Assembly (NCBI RefSeq): GCF_007858255.1
Contig: NZ_VFEU01000014.1
Coordinates: 1 to 64,000 of the forward strand
DNA length: 64,000 nucleotides
From: Pseudomonas rhodesiae
GTDB lineage: Bacteria > Pseudomonadota > Gammaproteobacteria > Pseudomonadales > Pseudomonadaceae
Direction of reading: 5' to 3'
This document shows, piece after piece, positions 29,694 to 38,972 of the stretch. Within the stretch, counting starts at the first letter, position 1. Each line of letters starts with the position of its first letter. Position numbers and translations under genes: made by a program. The notes under the pieces were generated by a model that was not told the origin of the DNA, did no database searches, and worked only from the letters and a program-made list of their open reading frames with translations.

Positions 29694-30764
29694 TCAGTGC
29701 AGCCGCTTACGGCACATCAACTTGGCCAATTTCGCGGTATCCGGCCGTTCGACGATGCCTTTTTCGGTCACGATCACATCGATCAGGTCGGCTGGCGTCA
29801 CATCGAACACCGGGTTGTAGGCGCCGACCTCCAGCTGCTGCCCCATCACCTCCAGCAATTCACCGGCATTGCGTTCTTCCAGGGCGACGTCTTCGCCGGT
29901 CTCCATCATCAGGTCCAGGGTGGAACTCGGCGCCACTACCATAAAGCGCACGCCGTGATGCATGGCGCAGACCGCAAGTTGATAGGTGCCGATCTTGCCG
30001 ACCACATCACCGTTGGCGGCGATGCAGTCCGCGCCCACGACCACCCAGGTCACACCTTTGGTCTTGAGGATATGGGCACCGGCCGAGTCGGCATTCACCG
30101 TAACCGGGATGCCCTCGCCCGCCAGTTCCCAGGCGGTCAGCCGTGAACCTTGCAGCCAAGGACGGGTTTCATTGACGTAGACCTGCTCGACCATGCCCTC
30201 AAGGAATGCGCCACGGATCACCCCCAGCGCCGTGCCGACCCCGCCGGTGGCCAGCGCGCCCGCGTTGCCGTGGGTCAAAATGGCCTGGGCATTGCCCTGA
30301 TGCTTGCGGATCAGGTCGACGCCCAATTGCGCCATGGTCAGGTTGGCTTCGCGGTCGCTTTCATGAATCGCAATGGCCTCGGCTTCCAGCGCAGCCAGCG
30401 GATCGGCGTGTTTCTTGAGACGGTCGAGGCGGTCTCGCATGCATTTGAGGGCCCAGAACAGGTTCGACGCGGTCGGACGACTCTCGGCGAGCAGTGCGTA
30501 GTCTTCTTCCCACCCGGCCTGCCAGTCACCGCCCTCGGCGATGCGCGCCCGAGCGGCCAGAACCAGGCCATAGGCCGCGCTGATACCGATGGCTGCCGCG
30601 CCGCGCACCACCATCCCACGGATGGCCGCGGCCACTTCGTCCACCGTGGCGCAGGCGACCCAACGCTCGCGGGACGGCAAAGCGCGTTGGTCGAGCAGGC
30701 GCAGCGTGCCGTCGCGCCAATCGATGGCCTTCACTTTCTCCGCAGCCAACAGTCGATCGCGCAT
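29694..30764 (-). CDS. mtnA: Methylthioribose-1-phosphate isomerase
   Basis: Converts 5-methylthioribose-1-phosphate to methylthioribulose-1-phosphate in methionine salvage. The 356-residue protein is of the eIF2B-alpha-like fold, with MVVRGAAAIGISAAYG, the catalytic cysteine region ILTHGNAGALATGGVGTAL, and VGADCIAANGDVVGKIGTY carrying the catalytic Asp. It is divergent from mtaD, 109 bases away, which feeds the same pathway. Confidence 0.95.
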   Translation of the reverse strand: MRDRLLAAEKVKAIDWRDGTLRLLDQRALPSRERWVACATVDEVAAAIRGMVVRGAAAIGISAAYGLVLAARARIAEGGDWQAGWEEDYALLAESRPTASNLFWALKCMRDRLDRLKKHADPLAALEAEAIAIHESDREANLTMAQLGVDLIRKHQGNAQAILTHGNAGALATGGVGTALGVIRGAFLEGMVEQVYVNETRPWLQGSRLTAWELAGEGIPVTVNADSAGAHILKTKGVTWVVVGADCIAANGDVVGKIGTYQLAVCAMHHGVRFMVVAPSSTLDLMMETGEDVALEERNAGELLEVMGQQLEVGAYNPVFDVTPADLIDVIVTEKGIVERPDTAKLAKLMCRKRLH

Positions 30765-30873
30765 CCCTTACTCCGCACTCATGAACAAAAGCCGCCGATT
30801 ATAGCGATCCGCCAGCCAGGACGCTCGGGTATACTTCGCGCTTCTTTTATAGCTGCCCAGGAAGAAGCCCGCG

Positions 30874-32205
30874 ATGACCCCCACCGCCGCCCCGCTCGAC
30901 ATCTTGCTGTTGCCGACCTGGCTGGTACCTGTGGAGCCCGCCGGCGTGGTGCTCAGGGAGCACGGCCTGGGCATCCGCGACGGGCGCATCGCCTTTATCG
31001 GGCCTCGGGCGGCAGCGCTGAAACTGCAAGCCGCCGAGGTGCGCGAGCTGCCGGGCATGCTGCTCAGCCCCGGTTTGATCAACGCCCACGGGCACGCGGC
31101 CATGAGCCTGTTTCGCGGCCTGGCCGATGATCTGCCGCTGATGACCTGGCTGGAAAAGCACATCTGGCCCGCCGAGGCCAAGTGGGTCGATGAAGCCTTT
31201 GTACGCGACGGCACCGACCTGGCTATCGCCGAACAGCTCAAAGGGGGCATCACCTGTTTCTCCGATATGTACTTCTACCCCAAGGTCGCCAGCGACTGCG
31301 TACACAACAGCGGCATGCGCGCGCAGATCGCGATTCCGATCCTCGATTTCCCGATCCCTGGCGCCAGCACCGCCGATGAAGCGATTCGCCAGGGCATCGA
31401 GCTGTTCGGCGACCTCAAGCACCACCCGCGCGTCAATATCACCTTCGGCCCCCACGCGCCCTACACCGTATGCGATGCCAACCTGGAGAAAATCCGAGTA
31501 ATCGCCGAAGAACTCGACGCCGCCATCCATATGCATGTACACGAAACCGCCGGCGAGGTGCAGCAAGCCGTGGAGCAGACCGGCGAGCGGCCGTTGGCGC
31601 GCCTGAGCCGCCTCGGGCTGTTGGGGCCGCGCTTCCAGGCCGTTCACATGACTCAAATCAGCGAGGACGACCTGGTTTTGCTGGTAGAAAGCAATACCAG
31701 CGTGATCCATTGCCCTGAGTCGAACCTGAAACTGGCCAGTGGCTTCTGCCCGGTGGAACGTCTGTGGCAGGCTGGCGTCAATGTGGCCCTCGGCACCGAC
31801 GGCGCCGCCAGCAATAACGACTTGGATTTACTCGGCGAAACCCGCACCGCTGCGATGTTGGCCAAGGCCGTCGCCGGTTCGGCCACCGCTCTGGATGCGC
31901 ATCGCGCACTGCGCATGGCTACGCTCAACGGAGCGCGCGCCATGGGGCTGGACACTGAGATCGGTTCGCTGGAGCTGGGCAAGGCGGCGGATATCGTCGC
32001 CTTCGATCTGTCGGGGCTGGCGCAACAACCGATCTACGATCCGGTCTCACAGCTTATATATGCCACCGGACGCGATTGCGTGAAACACCTTTGGGTCGCC
32101 GGCAAGCAGTTGCTCGACGACCGGCGATTGACCCGCATGGATGAGCAACAGTTGACCGCCACGGCCGTCGCCTGGGGCCGGCGCATCAGCGGGCAGCACG
32201 AATAA
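30874..32205 (+). CDS. mtaD: Methylthioadenosine deaminase (TrzF/MtaD family)
   Basis: Metal-dependent amidohydrolase of 443 residues that deaminates methylthioadenosine to methylthioinosine, the first step of the Pseudomonas-type MTA pathway; related enzymes also take S-adenosylhomocysteine. Metal ligands and active-site residues are in SPGLINAHGHAAMSLFRG, FGPHAPYTV, HMHVHETAGEV and ALGTDGAASNNDLD. The gene points away from mtnA and is followed 63 bases later by ubiG. Confidence 0.93.
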   Translation: MTPTAAPLDILLLPTWLVPVEPAGVVLREHGLGIRDGRIAFIGPRAAALKLQAAEVRELPGMLLSPGLINAHGHAAMSLFRGLADDLPLMTWLEKHIWPAEAKWVDEAFVRDGTDLAIAEQLKGGITCFSDMYFYPKVASDCVHNSGMRAQIAIPILDFPIPGASTADEAIRQGIELFGDLKHHPRVNITFGPHAPYTVCDANLEKIRVIAEELDAAIHMHVHETAGEVQQAVEQTGERPLARLSRLGLLGPRFQAVHMTQISEDDLVLLVESNTSVIHCPESNLKLASGFCPVERLWQAGVNVALGTDGAASNNDLDLLGETRTAAMLAKAVAGSATALDAHRALRMATLNGARAMGLDTEIGSLELGKAADIVAFDLSGLAQQPIYDPVSQLIYATGRDCVKHLWVAGKQLLDDRRLTRMDEQQLTATAVAWGRRISGQHE

Positions 32206-32268
32206 CGACGGTGGTGAACCTGCGCGTTCAACACCGGCCACCGATTTATCAGATTCAGAGGATGCACC

Positions 32269-32967
32269 ATGAGCAACGTCGACCACGCCGAAATCGCCAA
32301 ATTCGAAGCCCTGGCCCACCGCTGGTGGGACCGCGAAAGCGAGTTCAAACCGCTGCACGACATCAACCCGCTGCGAGTCAACTGGATTGACGAACGCGTC
32401 AATCTGGCCGGCAAGAAAGTGTTGGACGTCGGCTGCGGCGGCGGCATCCTCAGCGAAGCCATGGCCCAGCGCGGCGCCACGGTGATGGGCATCGACATGG
32501 GCGAAGCGCCACTGGCCGTGGCCCAGTTGCACCAGTTGGAGTCCGGCGTGAACGTGGAGTACCGCCAGATCACCGCCGAAGCCCTGGCCGAAGAGATGCC
32601 CGAGCAGTTCGACGTGGTCACCTGCCTGGAAATGCTCGAACACGTGCCGGACCCGTCATCGGTGATCCGCGCGTGCTTCCGCATGGTCAAGCCGGGCGGC
32701 CAGGTGTTTTTCTCCACCATCAACCGCAACCCCAAGGCCTACCTGTTCGCGATCATCGGCGCTGAATACATCATGAAGCTGCTGCCGCGCGGCACCCATG
32801 ACTTCAAGAAATTCATCCGCCCGTCCGAGCTGGGGGCCTGGAGCCGCCAGGCCGGCTTGACCGTCAAGGACATTATCGGCCTGACCTACAACCCGCTGAC
32901 CAAGCACTACAAGCTGGCCAACGACGTCGACGTCAACTACATGATCCAGACCCTGCGCGAGGAGTAA
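32269..32967 (+). CDS. ubiG: Ubiquinone O-methyltransferase
   Basis: SAM-dependent methyltransferase of 232 residues for both O-methylation steps of ubiquinone synthesis. Motif I is VLDVGCGGGILSEAMA, followed by GIDMGEAPLAVA and DVVTCLEMLEHVPDP; the HDFKKFIRPSEL loop is typical of UbiG. An AGAGG lies seven bases before the ATG. The next gene begins four bases after the stop, so the two are cotranscribed. Confidence 0.96.
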   Translation: MSNVDHAEIAKFEALAHRWWDRESEFKPLHDINPLRVNWIDERVNLAGKKVLDVGCGGGILSEAMAQRGATVMGIDMGEAPLAVAQLHQLESGVNVEYRQITAEALAEEMPEQFDVVTCLEMLEHVPDPSSVIRACFRMVKPGGQVFFSTINRNPKAYLFAIIGAEYIMKLLPRGTHDFKKFIRPSELGAWSRQAGLTVKDIIGLTYNPLTKHYKLANDVDVNYMIQTLREE

Positions 32968-32971
32968 GCCT

Positions 32972-33643
32972 GTGAAGTTGCGAGCGGTTCTCTTCGATAT
33001 GGACGGCACCCTGCTGGATACGGCGCCGGACTTTATCGCCATCTGCCAGGCCATGCGCGCCGACCGAGGCCTGGCGCCGATCAACGACCAACACATCCGC
33101 GATGAAATCTCCGGCGGCGCGCGGGCGATGGTCGCGGTGACGTTCTCGATGGACCCAGAGTCTCCAGGCTTCGAGGAACTGCGCCAAGAGTTTCTCGAAC
33201 GCTACCTCAAGGGCTGCGCGATCCATAGCAAGCTGTTCGACGGCATGGGCGAGCTGCTGGCGGACATCGAAAAGGCCAACCTGATCTGGGGCGTGGTCAC
33301 CAACAAGCCGGTGCGCTTTGCCGAGCCGATCATGCAGCAGCTGGGCTTGGCCGAGCGTTCGGCATTGCTGATCTGCCCGGACCATGTGAAGAACAGCAAA
33401 CCGGACCCCGAGCCGCTGATCCTGGCGTGCAAGATGCTCGACCTCGACCCGGCCAGCGTGCTGTTCGTGGGTGACGACCTGCGTGACATCGAGTCCGGCC
33501 GCGACGCCGGCACGCGCACAGCGGCGGTCACCTATGGCTATATCCACCCGGATGACAACCCGCGCCATTGGGGCGCGGATGTGGTGGTGGATCACCCGCT
33601 GGAACTGCGCAAGGTGCTGGATAACGCGCTATGCAGTTGCTGA
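32972..33643 (+). CDS. mupP: N-acetylmuramic acid 6-phosphate phosphatase MupP
   Basis: HAD-family phosphatase of 223 residues, long annotated as phosphoglycolate phosphatase (Gph). In Pseudomonas the gene next to ubiG is known to encode MupP, which dephosphorylates MurNAc-6-phosphate in peptidoglycan recycling. HAD motifs: I DMDGTLLDT, II VTNKPVRF, III KPDPEPL, IV FVGDDLRDIESGRDAG. The start is a GTG. The product name follows the conserved gene order ubiG-mupP-yciK. Confidence 0.9.
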   Translation: MKLRAVLFDMDGTLLDTAPDFIAICQAMRADRGLAPINDQHIRDEISGGARAMVAVTFSMDPESPGFEELRQEFLERYLKGCAIHSKLFDGMGELLADIEKANLIWGVVTNKPVRFAEPIMQQLGLAERSALLICPDHVKNSKPDPEPLILACKMLDLDPASVLFVGDDLRDIESGRDAGTRTAAVTYGYIHPDDNPRHWGADVVVDHPLELRKVLDNALCSC

Positions 33644-33678
33644 TGGCTCACCGATCCAGCTGACCGATGAAGATCCCC

Positions 33679-33769
33679 TGTGGGAGGGGGCTTGCCCCTG
33701 ATTGCAATGTGTCAGTCATTGCATTTGTTGACTGATCCACCGTTATCGGGGGCAAGCCCCCTCCCACAA
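33679..33769. repeat. REP doublet (REPIN) between mupP and yciK
   Basis: TGTGGGAGGGGGCTTGCCCC and its inverted copy GGGGCAAGCCCCCTCCCACA enclose about 50 bases. It is the clearest REPIN of the window. Confidence 0.93.
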
Positions 33770-33829
33770 GGGGTCTCCATCGATCTCAAGTTTTGTGCTG
33801 AAACATGTTGAATTCTGTCGAGGCTATTT

Positions 33830-34570
33830 ATGTTTGATTACTCCGCACGTCCAGAACTGCTCAAAGACCGCGTCATCCTGGTGACCGGCGCCGGTCGCGG
33901 GATTGGCGCGGCAGCGGCGAAAACCTATGCCGCCCATGGCGCCACCGTGCTCTTGCTGGGCAAGACCGAAGCCAACCTGGCCCAGGTGTATGACGAAATC
34001 GAAGCCGCCGGCCACCCGCAACCGGTGGTGATTCCGTTTAACCTGGAGACCGCCCTGCCCCATCAATACGATGAGTTGGCGGCGATGATCGAGAAGGAAT
34101 TCGGCCACCTCGACGGCCTGCTGCACAACGCCTCGATCATCGGCCCACGCACGCCGATCGAACAGTTGTCCGGCGAGAACTTCATGCGGGTGATGCATGT
34201 GAACGTCAATGCGATGTTTATGCTGACCAGCACTTTGCTGCCGCTGCTCAAGCTGTCCCAGGATGCATCGGTGGTGTTCACCTCCAGCAGCGTCGGGCGC
34301 AAAGGCCGGGCGTACTGGGGCGCGTATGGCGTATCGAAGTTCGCCACCGAAGGCTTGATGCAGACCCTGGCCGACGAACTGGAGGATGTGGCGGCGGTGC
34401 GGGCCAACAGCATCAACCCAGGCGGCACCCGCACCAGCATGCGTGCCCAGGCTTATCCGGGGGAAAACCCGATGGAAAGGCCGGCACCGGAGGAAATCAT
34501 GCCGGTGTACCTGTATTTGATGGGGCCGGACAGCGCGGGCGTGAATGGGCAGGCATTCGATGCCCAGTAA
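33830..34570 (+). CDS. yciK: YciK-type short-chain dehydrogenase
   Basis: Oxidoreductase of 246 residues. The NAD(P) motif is VTGAGRGIGAAAAK, the NAG-equivalent is LLHNASIIGP, the catalytic serine is in VFTSSSVGRKG, and the YxxxK is YGVSK. The substrate is not known. The gene follows mupP as in other Pseudomonas. Confidence 0.9.
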   Translation: MFDYSARPELLKDRVILVTGAGRGIGAAAAKTYAAHGATVLLLGKTEANLAQVYDEIEAAGHPQPVVIPFNLETALPHQYDELAAMIEKEFGHLDGLLHNASIIGPRTPIEQLSGENFMRVMHVNVNAMFMLTSTLLPLLKLSQDASVVFTSSSVGRKGRAYWGAYGVSKFATEGLMQTLADELEDVAAVRANSINPGGTRTSMRAQAYPGENPMERPAPEEIMPVYLYLMGPDSAGVNGQAFDAQ

Positions 34571-34593
34571 CCACTGACACAACTGGAACAAAA

Positions 34594-34621
34594 TGTGGGA
34601 GGGGGTTTGCCCCCTGCCACA
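34594..34621. repeat. Single REP hairpin
   Basis: TGTGGGAGGGGGTTTGCC followed by CCCTGCCACA can form a short hairpin between two convergent genes, where it may also help end transcription. Confidence 0.8.
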
Positions 34622-34646
34622 TTTGCATTGCGCGGTTCCCTGATTA

Positions 34647-36161
34647 TTAGTTTTTCACCACTTCCTCAAGGGTGAAGCGGCCCAGCGGGTTTTGCAGGAA
34701 GTTGCTTATGTTCTTACGTGAGATGTTGATGTAAGGGCTGTAGTACAAGTCGATCCAGTTCACGTCCTGTTTCGCCAGTTTCTGCAGTTCCACATACATC
34801 TGCTCGCGCTTGGCCGGGTCAGCTTCGATGCGGGCTGCGGCTACCAGGTCCTTGACCTTGTCGTTCTTGTAACGGGTCATGTAGTTCTGGTTGGTGTCGT
34901 GCCCCAGCACGAAGGTGGTTTTCTGGTCCGGGTCGAGGATGTCGTTGGTCCAGTACATCACAGAAATATCGTACTCACCGTCCACCAGCATCTGCCAGCT
35001 CTGGGTCGGGTCGACCTTCTGCAGGTTGGCGGTCACGCCGACCTTGGCCAACTGATCCTTGATGATCACCGCAATCTGCTCGTCGGCTTCGTTGCCGGCA
35101 TTGACCACATAGTTAAGCTTCAAGTCCTTGGCGCCGGCCTGCTCCAGCAGCTTTTTGGCGGCGGTAGGGTCGTAGGGGCGTTGCAGGTTGTTGGCGTAGT
35201 GGTACAGCGAGCCTTTTGGGATGTAGGAATAGGCCACGGTGCCTTGTCCGTACGTGACGGTTTTGACCAGCGATTGCTTATCGATGGCCATGTCCAGCGC
35301 CTGGCGCACTTCCGGCTTGGCCAGCAGGCCGTGGGCATGGTTGATCAGCAGGTGATCTTCGCGGGTGGATGGGTCGGCGTGAACCACCACGTTTTTGTCT
35401 TTCTTCAGTTCTTCAACCCGGGAGAACGGCACGAAGATCGCGGTATCGAGTTCGTTGTTCTGCACCATGCGCATACGGGTGTTGTCGTCGGTCACCGAGA
35501 CCCACTCCACGCCGTCCAGGCTGACGTTTTTAGCTTGCCAGAAGTTCGGGTTCTTCTTGAGGATCACCCGATCGCCCTTGCGCCACTCTTCCACAGTGAA
35601 CGCACCCGACGTCACCGGATTTTCCGAGTAGGCGTCTTCGCCCATGGAGGTCATGGCTTTTTCCGACAGGATCGACACCGTCGGCGAAGCGAGCTGGGAC
35701 AGGAAGGCCACCGCCGGGGTCTTGAGGGTGACGACCAGGGTTTTCGGGTCGGCGGCTTTCGCGGTGTCGATCAGGCTGAACGGGTCGCTCCACAACGAGG
35801 CTTTGTTGTCGCGGATGCGCAACAGGCTGAAGGCGGCGTCGGCGGCGGTGATCGGCGAACCATCGGAGAATTTCGCGTCGCGCAGGGTGAAGGTGTAAGT
35901 CAGGCCGTCCTTGGAAATGTCCCAGCGTTCAGCCAGGCCCGGTTCCATCTTGGTGCCCAGGTTATCCACGCGCACCAGGGTGTCGTAGACATTGGCGAAC
36001 ACCCAGGTATCGCGGTTCTGCGCACTTTTGATCGGGTCAAAGGTGGTGCTGTCTTCACGGCAACCAATGGTGAGCACACCGGCGGCCTGGGCGAAACCGG
36101 CGGTCAGCGACCAGGCAGTCAACGTGGCGGCGGCGAGTAACTTCAAGTGGCGGGATTGCAT
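34647..36161 (-). CDS. Peptide-type ABC transporter substrate-binding protein
   Basis: Periplasmic binding protein (504 residues, cluster C, DppA/OppA-like) that delivers a ligand to the importer encoded just before it. A Sec signal ends near AQAAGVLTIG. The family blocks DPIKSAQNRDTWVFANVYDTL, GLAERWDIS and YTFTLRDAKFSDG follow. The ribosome site GGAG is strong. It is the last gene of the operon, 32 bases after the second ATPase. If the locus works like the PipR system, this protein would bind the plant-linked signal HEHEAA or a peptide-like relative; that is inference. Confidence 0.88.
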   Translation of the reverse strand: MQSRHLKLLAAATLTAWSLTAGFAQAAGVLTIGCREDSTTFDPIKSAQNRDTWVFANVYDTLVRVDNLGTKMEPGLAERWDISKDGLTYTFTLRDAKFSDGSPITAADAAFSLLRIRDNKASLWSDPFSLIDTAKAADPKTLVVTLKTPAVAFLSQLASPTVSILSEKAMTSMGEDAYSENPVTSGAFTVEEWRKGDRVILKKNPNFWQAKNVSLDGVEWVSVTDDNTRMRMVQNNELDTAIFVPFSRVEELKKDKNVVVHADPSTREDHLLINHAHGLLAKPEVRQALDMAIDKQSLVKTVTYGQGTVAYSYIPKGSLYHYANNLQRPYDPTAAKKLLEQAGAKDLKLNYVVNAGNEADEQIAVIIKDQLAKVGVTANLQKVDPTQSWQMLVDGEYDISVMYWTNDILDPDQKTTFVLGHDTNQNYMTRYKNDKVKDLVAAARIEADPAKREQMYVELQKLAKQDVNWIDLYYSPYINISRKNISNFLQNPLGRFTLEEVVKN

Positions 36162-36193
36162 GTCATAACTCCTTGTTCATGAATGGCAGAGGG

Positions 36194-37165
36194 TTAAAGC
36201 AAAGGCGTTTCAAGCACGCAACTGTACCGATGCTCGTGCAGGTGATGGGTAGGCGGCAACGCCACGGAACACATTGCCCGCGCATGCCGGCAACGGGGGT
36301 GGAAGGCACAGCCGGTCGGCAAATTCAGTGGGCTTGGCGGCTCGCCCGGCAGGGGTTCGGTCGGCAATGGCCGCTGCGGGTCGATCTCGGGAATCGCCTG
36401 GATCAACGCCGCCGTATACGGATGACGCGGTGCACTGAACACCGCTTCCACCGGCCCTTCTTCGACGATCTTGCCCAGATACATCACCGCCACGCGGTCG
36501 CACAGGCGCCGCACGATGGCCAGGTCATGGGCGATAAACAGGATCGCCAGGTTCATTCGCTGTTGCAGTTCCAGCAGCAGGTTGATGATCTGGCCTTGGA
36601 TCGACACATCCAGCGCCGCCACGCATTCATCGGCGACGATCAAACGCGGCTCCACCGCCAGCGCGCGGGCGATGCCGACCCGTTGGCATTGACCGCCGCT
36701 GAGAGCACCGGGTTTGCGCGTAGCCAGTTCAGGTCGCAGGCCCACCAGGTCGAGCAGTTCATTGACCCGCGTCGGAATCTGCGACGCGGCGACCTTGCGC
36801 TGCACCCGCAACACTTCGGCCAGGGTCTCGCCAATGCTGTGCCGTGGATTGAGCGCGGCGTACGGGTCTTGGAAGATCATTGCGGTTTCATGGCGCAGGC
36901 GCGTGATGTCGACGGCGCTGGCGTGGGCCATGTCGACACCATCGAACACCACCTGCCCGGCGCTGATGGGGTTGAGGTGCAGAATCGCCCGGCCCAGGGT
37001 GCTCTTGCCGCTGCCCGACTCGCCCACCAGGCCCAGGGTTTCGCCGGCCGCCAGGTTCAGCGACACACCGTTCACCGCCCTCACCCACTGCTTGTTCAGC
37101 CCGAACACGCCGCTGCCGGACGCCGCGAAGCGGACTTCCAGGTCCTTGATCTGCAACAGGCTCAT
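36194..37165 (-). CDS. Peptide ABC transporter ATPase (DppF-like)
   Basis: ATP-binding subunit of 323 residues. Walker A is GLVGESGSGKSTLGRA, the signature is LSGGQCQRVGIARAL, Walker B is LIVADECVAALD (the usual DEPVSALD is changed to DECVAALD, keeping Asp-Glu). The C-terminal oligopeptide-transporter extension has a CAFHPRC-type cysteine motif. I chose MSLLQIKDLEV at 37165; it overlaps the previous gene by four bases (ATGA). Confidence 0.93.
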   Translation of the reverse strand: MSLLQIKDLEVRFAASGSGVFGLNKQWVRAVNGVSLNLAAGETLGLVGESGSGKSTLGRAILHLNPISAGQVVFDGVDMAHASAVDITRLRHETAMIFQDPYAALNPRHSIGETLAEVLRVQRKVAASQIPTRVNELLDLVGLRPELATRKPGALSGGQCQRVGIARALAVEPRLIVADECVAALDVSIQGQIINLLLELQQRMNLAILFIAHDLAIVRRLCDRVAVMYLGKIVEEGPVEAVFSAPRHPYTAALIQAIPEIDPQRPLPTEPLPGEPPSPLNLPTGCAFHPRCRHARAMCSVALPPTHHLHEHRYSCVLETPLL

Positions 37166-38118
37166 GGGCGGTCTCCCAAGGGGTAGTGGCACGCCACCCG
37201 CGCGCCATGGGGCAACTGCTCGGTGCATAACGCGCCCACTTGCGGGCACCGCGGGCTGAAGCGGCACCCGGCGGGCAATGCGTCGAGCAACGGCGGCTGG
37301 CCGGGGATGGTACGCAGCAAGGCGTGGCCACTGCTGTGGGCCGGCTGGCAGTCGATCAGGCCGGCGGTGTACGGATGCTGTGGATGCGCCAGCACCTCGT
37401 ACTTGCTGGCGTGCTCGCACAAACGCCCGGCATACATCACTGCGATGGAGTCGCAGGTTTGCGCCACCACGCCGAGGTCGTGGGTGATCATGATGATCGA
37501 CAGGCCGCGCCGGTCGCGCAGGTCCAGCAGCAGACGCAGAATCTGCGCCTGCACGGTCACGTCCAAGGCAGTGGTCGGTTCGTCGGCGATCAGCACCTTG
37601 GGGTTGCAGCCCAGTGCCACGGCGATCATCGCGCGCTGACGCATGCCGCCGGAGAATTCGTGGGGGTAGTTGTCGACGCGGGCCTGCGGATCGGGAATGC
37701 CGACTTGGCGCAGCACCTCGACGGCCTGACGACGCGCGTCCTTTTTCGACGCGCCCTGATGCAACCGAATGCCCTCGGCGATCTGCTCACCGACGCGCAT
37801 CAAAGGGTCCAGGTGGCTGCTGGGGTTCTGGAAAATCATGCCCAACTGCCCGCCGCGCACCGCGCGCATGTCGGCCTCGCCCATGGCCAGCAGGTCCTGA
37901 CCGGCCAGGCGCAGCGCGCCGCCCTGCACGCGCAGGTTAGGCGATGGCAGCAGGCGGATCAGGCCACGACAGGCCATGGTCTTGCCCGAACCGCTTTCGC
38001 CCACCAGGCCGAGAATCTCGCCTTCGGCCAGGTCGAACGAGACACGGTCCACCAGGGTCACGTCATGCCCGGCGTTGTTGGCGATCACACTCAGGTCGCG
38101 TACCTGCAACAGGCTCAT
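37162..38118 (-). CDS. Peptide ABC transporter ATPase (DppD-like)
   Basis: ATP-binding subunit of 318 residues with Walker A GLVGESGSGKTMACRG, signature FSGGMRQRAMIAVAL, Walker B LIADEPTTALDVT and a C-terminal CRFSPRC cysteine motif. The start MSLLQVRDLSV at 38118 overlaps the stop of the permease gene by four bases (ATGA). It forms the ATPase pair with the next gene. Confidence 0.93.
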   Translation of the reverse strand: MSLLQVRDLSVIANNAGHDVTLVDRVSFDLAEGEILGLVGESGSGKTMACRGLIRLLPSPNLRVQGGALRLAGQDLLAMGEADMRAVRGGQLGMIFQNPSSHLDPLMRVGEQIAEGIRLHQGASKKDARRQAVEVLRQVGIPDPQARVDNYPHEFSGGMRQRAMIAVALGCNPKVLIADEPTTALDVTVQAQILRLLLDLRDRRGLSIIMITHDLGVVAQTCDSIAVMYAGRLCEHASKYEVLAHPQHPYTAGLIDCQPAHSSGHALLRTIPGQPPLLDALPAGCRFSPRCPQVGALCTEQLPHGARVACHYPLGDRP

Positions 38119-38972
38119 GAGCGGTCCCCCAGGATCTGCGCCACACCGTCGGCCAGCAGGCTGAAGCCCATGGCCAGGGTCACGATGGCCAGGCCGGGAA
38201 AAGTGCAGATCCACCACGCTGTGGTGATAAACGCCTGGCCTTCGGCAACCATGGTGCCCCACTCGGCGGTCGGCGGTTGCACCCCCAGGCCCAGGTAGCT
38301 CACGGCTGCGCCATTGAGCAGCACCAGCACCGCATCGGACATGGAAAACACAATCGAGCCGAACATCGCATTGGGCAGCAGGTGCCGAAACAGGATGCGC
38401 CCGTGGCCAAAGCCCAGGCTCTTGGCGGCCAAGGCGAAGTCGCTTTCCTTGAGCACCAGGATCTGCGAGCGGATCAACCGCGCGTAAGACACCCAACCCA
38501 CCAGCGCCATGGCGATATAGAAGCTCTTCAGGCCCGGACCGAGGATCGCCATGATCGCCAGCATCAACACCAGGAACGGGAACGCCAGAATCACATCGAT
38601 CACGCGCATGCACACGCTGTCGAAACGCCCGCCGATATAGCCCGAGACCGCACCGATAAACGTGCCGATGAGAAACGGGAAGATCACCCCGACCACCGCC
38701 AATTGCAGATCGATGCGCGCGCCCCAGATAACACGCGAAAGGATGTCTCGACCGTAGTTATCCGTGCCAAATGGATGGGTCAGACTGGGCGCCAACAGGC
38801 TCAGATCGGTGTTCTGCGCAATCGGATCGTACGGCGCGATCCACGGCGCAAACAGCGCCAAGCCAAGCCACACGCCTAAAATCAGCAGGCCCCACGCGGC
38901 CGTCAACCGGCCATTGCGCAAACCGAATCGTAGCCGCAGGCGCCACGGGGCAATCAGGGGGCGGCTACTCAT
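38115..38972 (-). CDS. Peptide ABC transporter permease (DppC-like)
   Basis: Inner-membrane permease of 285 residues with about six membrane segments. It has the DppC-type N-terminus (WGLLILGVWLGLALFAPWIAPYDP), HPFGTDNYGRDILSRVIWG, and the EAA loop ALGFGHGRILFRHLLPNA-like stretch (AKSLGFGHGRILFRHLLPNA). The start ATG at 38972 overlaps the dppB-like stop. Confidence 0.93.
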   Translation of the reverse strand: MSSRPLIAPWRLRLRFGLRNGRLTAAWGLLILGVWLGLALFAPWIAPYDPIAQNTDLSLLAPSLTHPFGTDNYGRDILSRVIWGARIDLQLAVVGVIFPFLIGTFIGAVSGYIGGRFDSVCMRVIDVILAFPFLVLMLAIMAILGPGLKSFYIAMALVGWVSYARLIRSQILVLKESDFALAAKSLGFGHGRILFRHLLPNAMFGSIVFSMSDAVLVLLNGAAVSYLGLGVQPPTAEWGTMVAEGQAFITTAWWICTFPGLAIVTLAMGFSLLADGVAQILGDRS

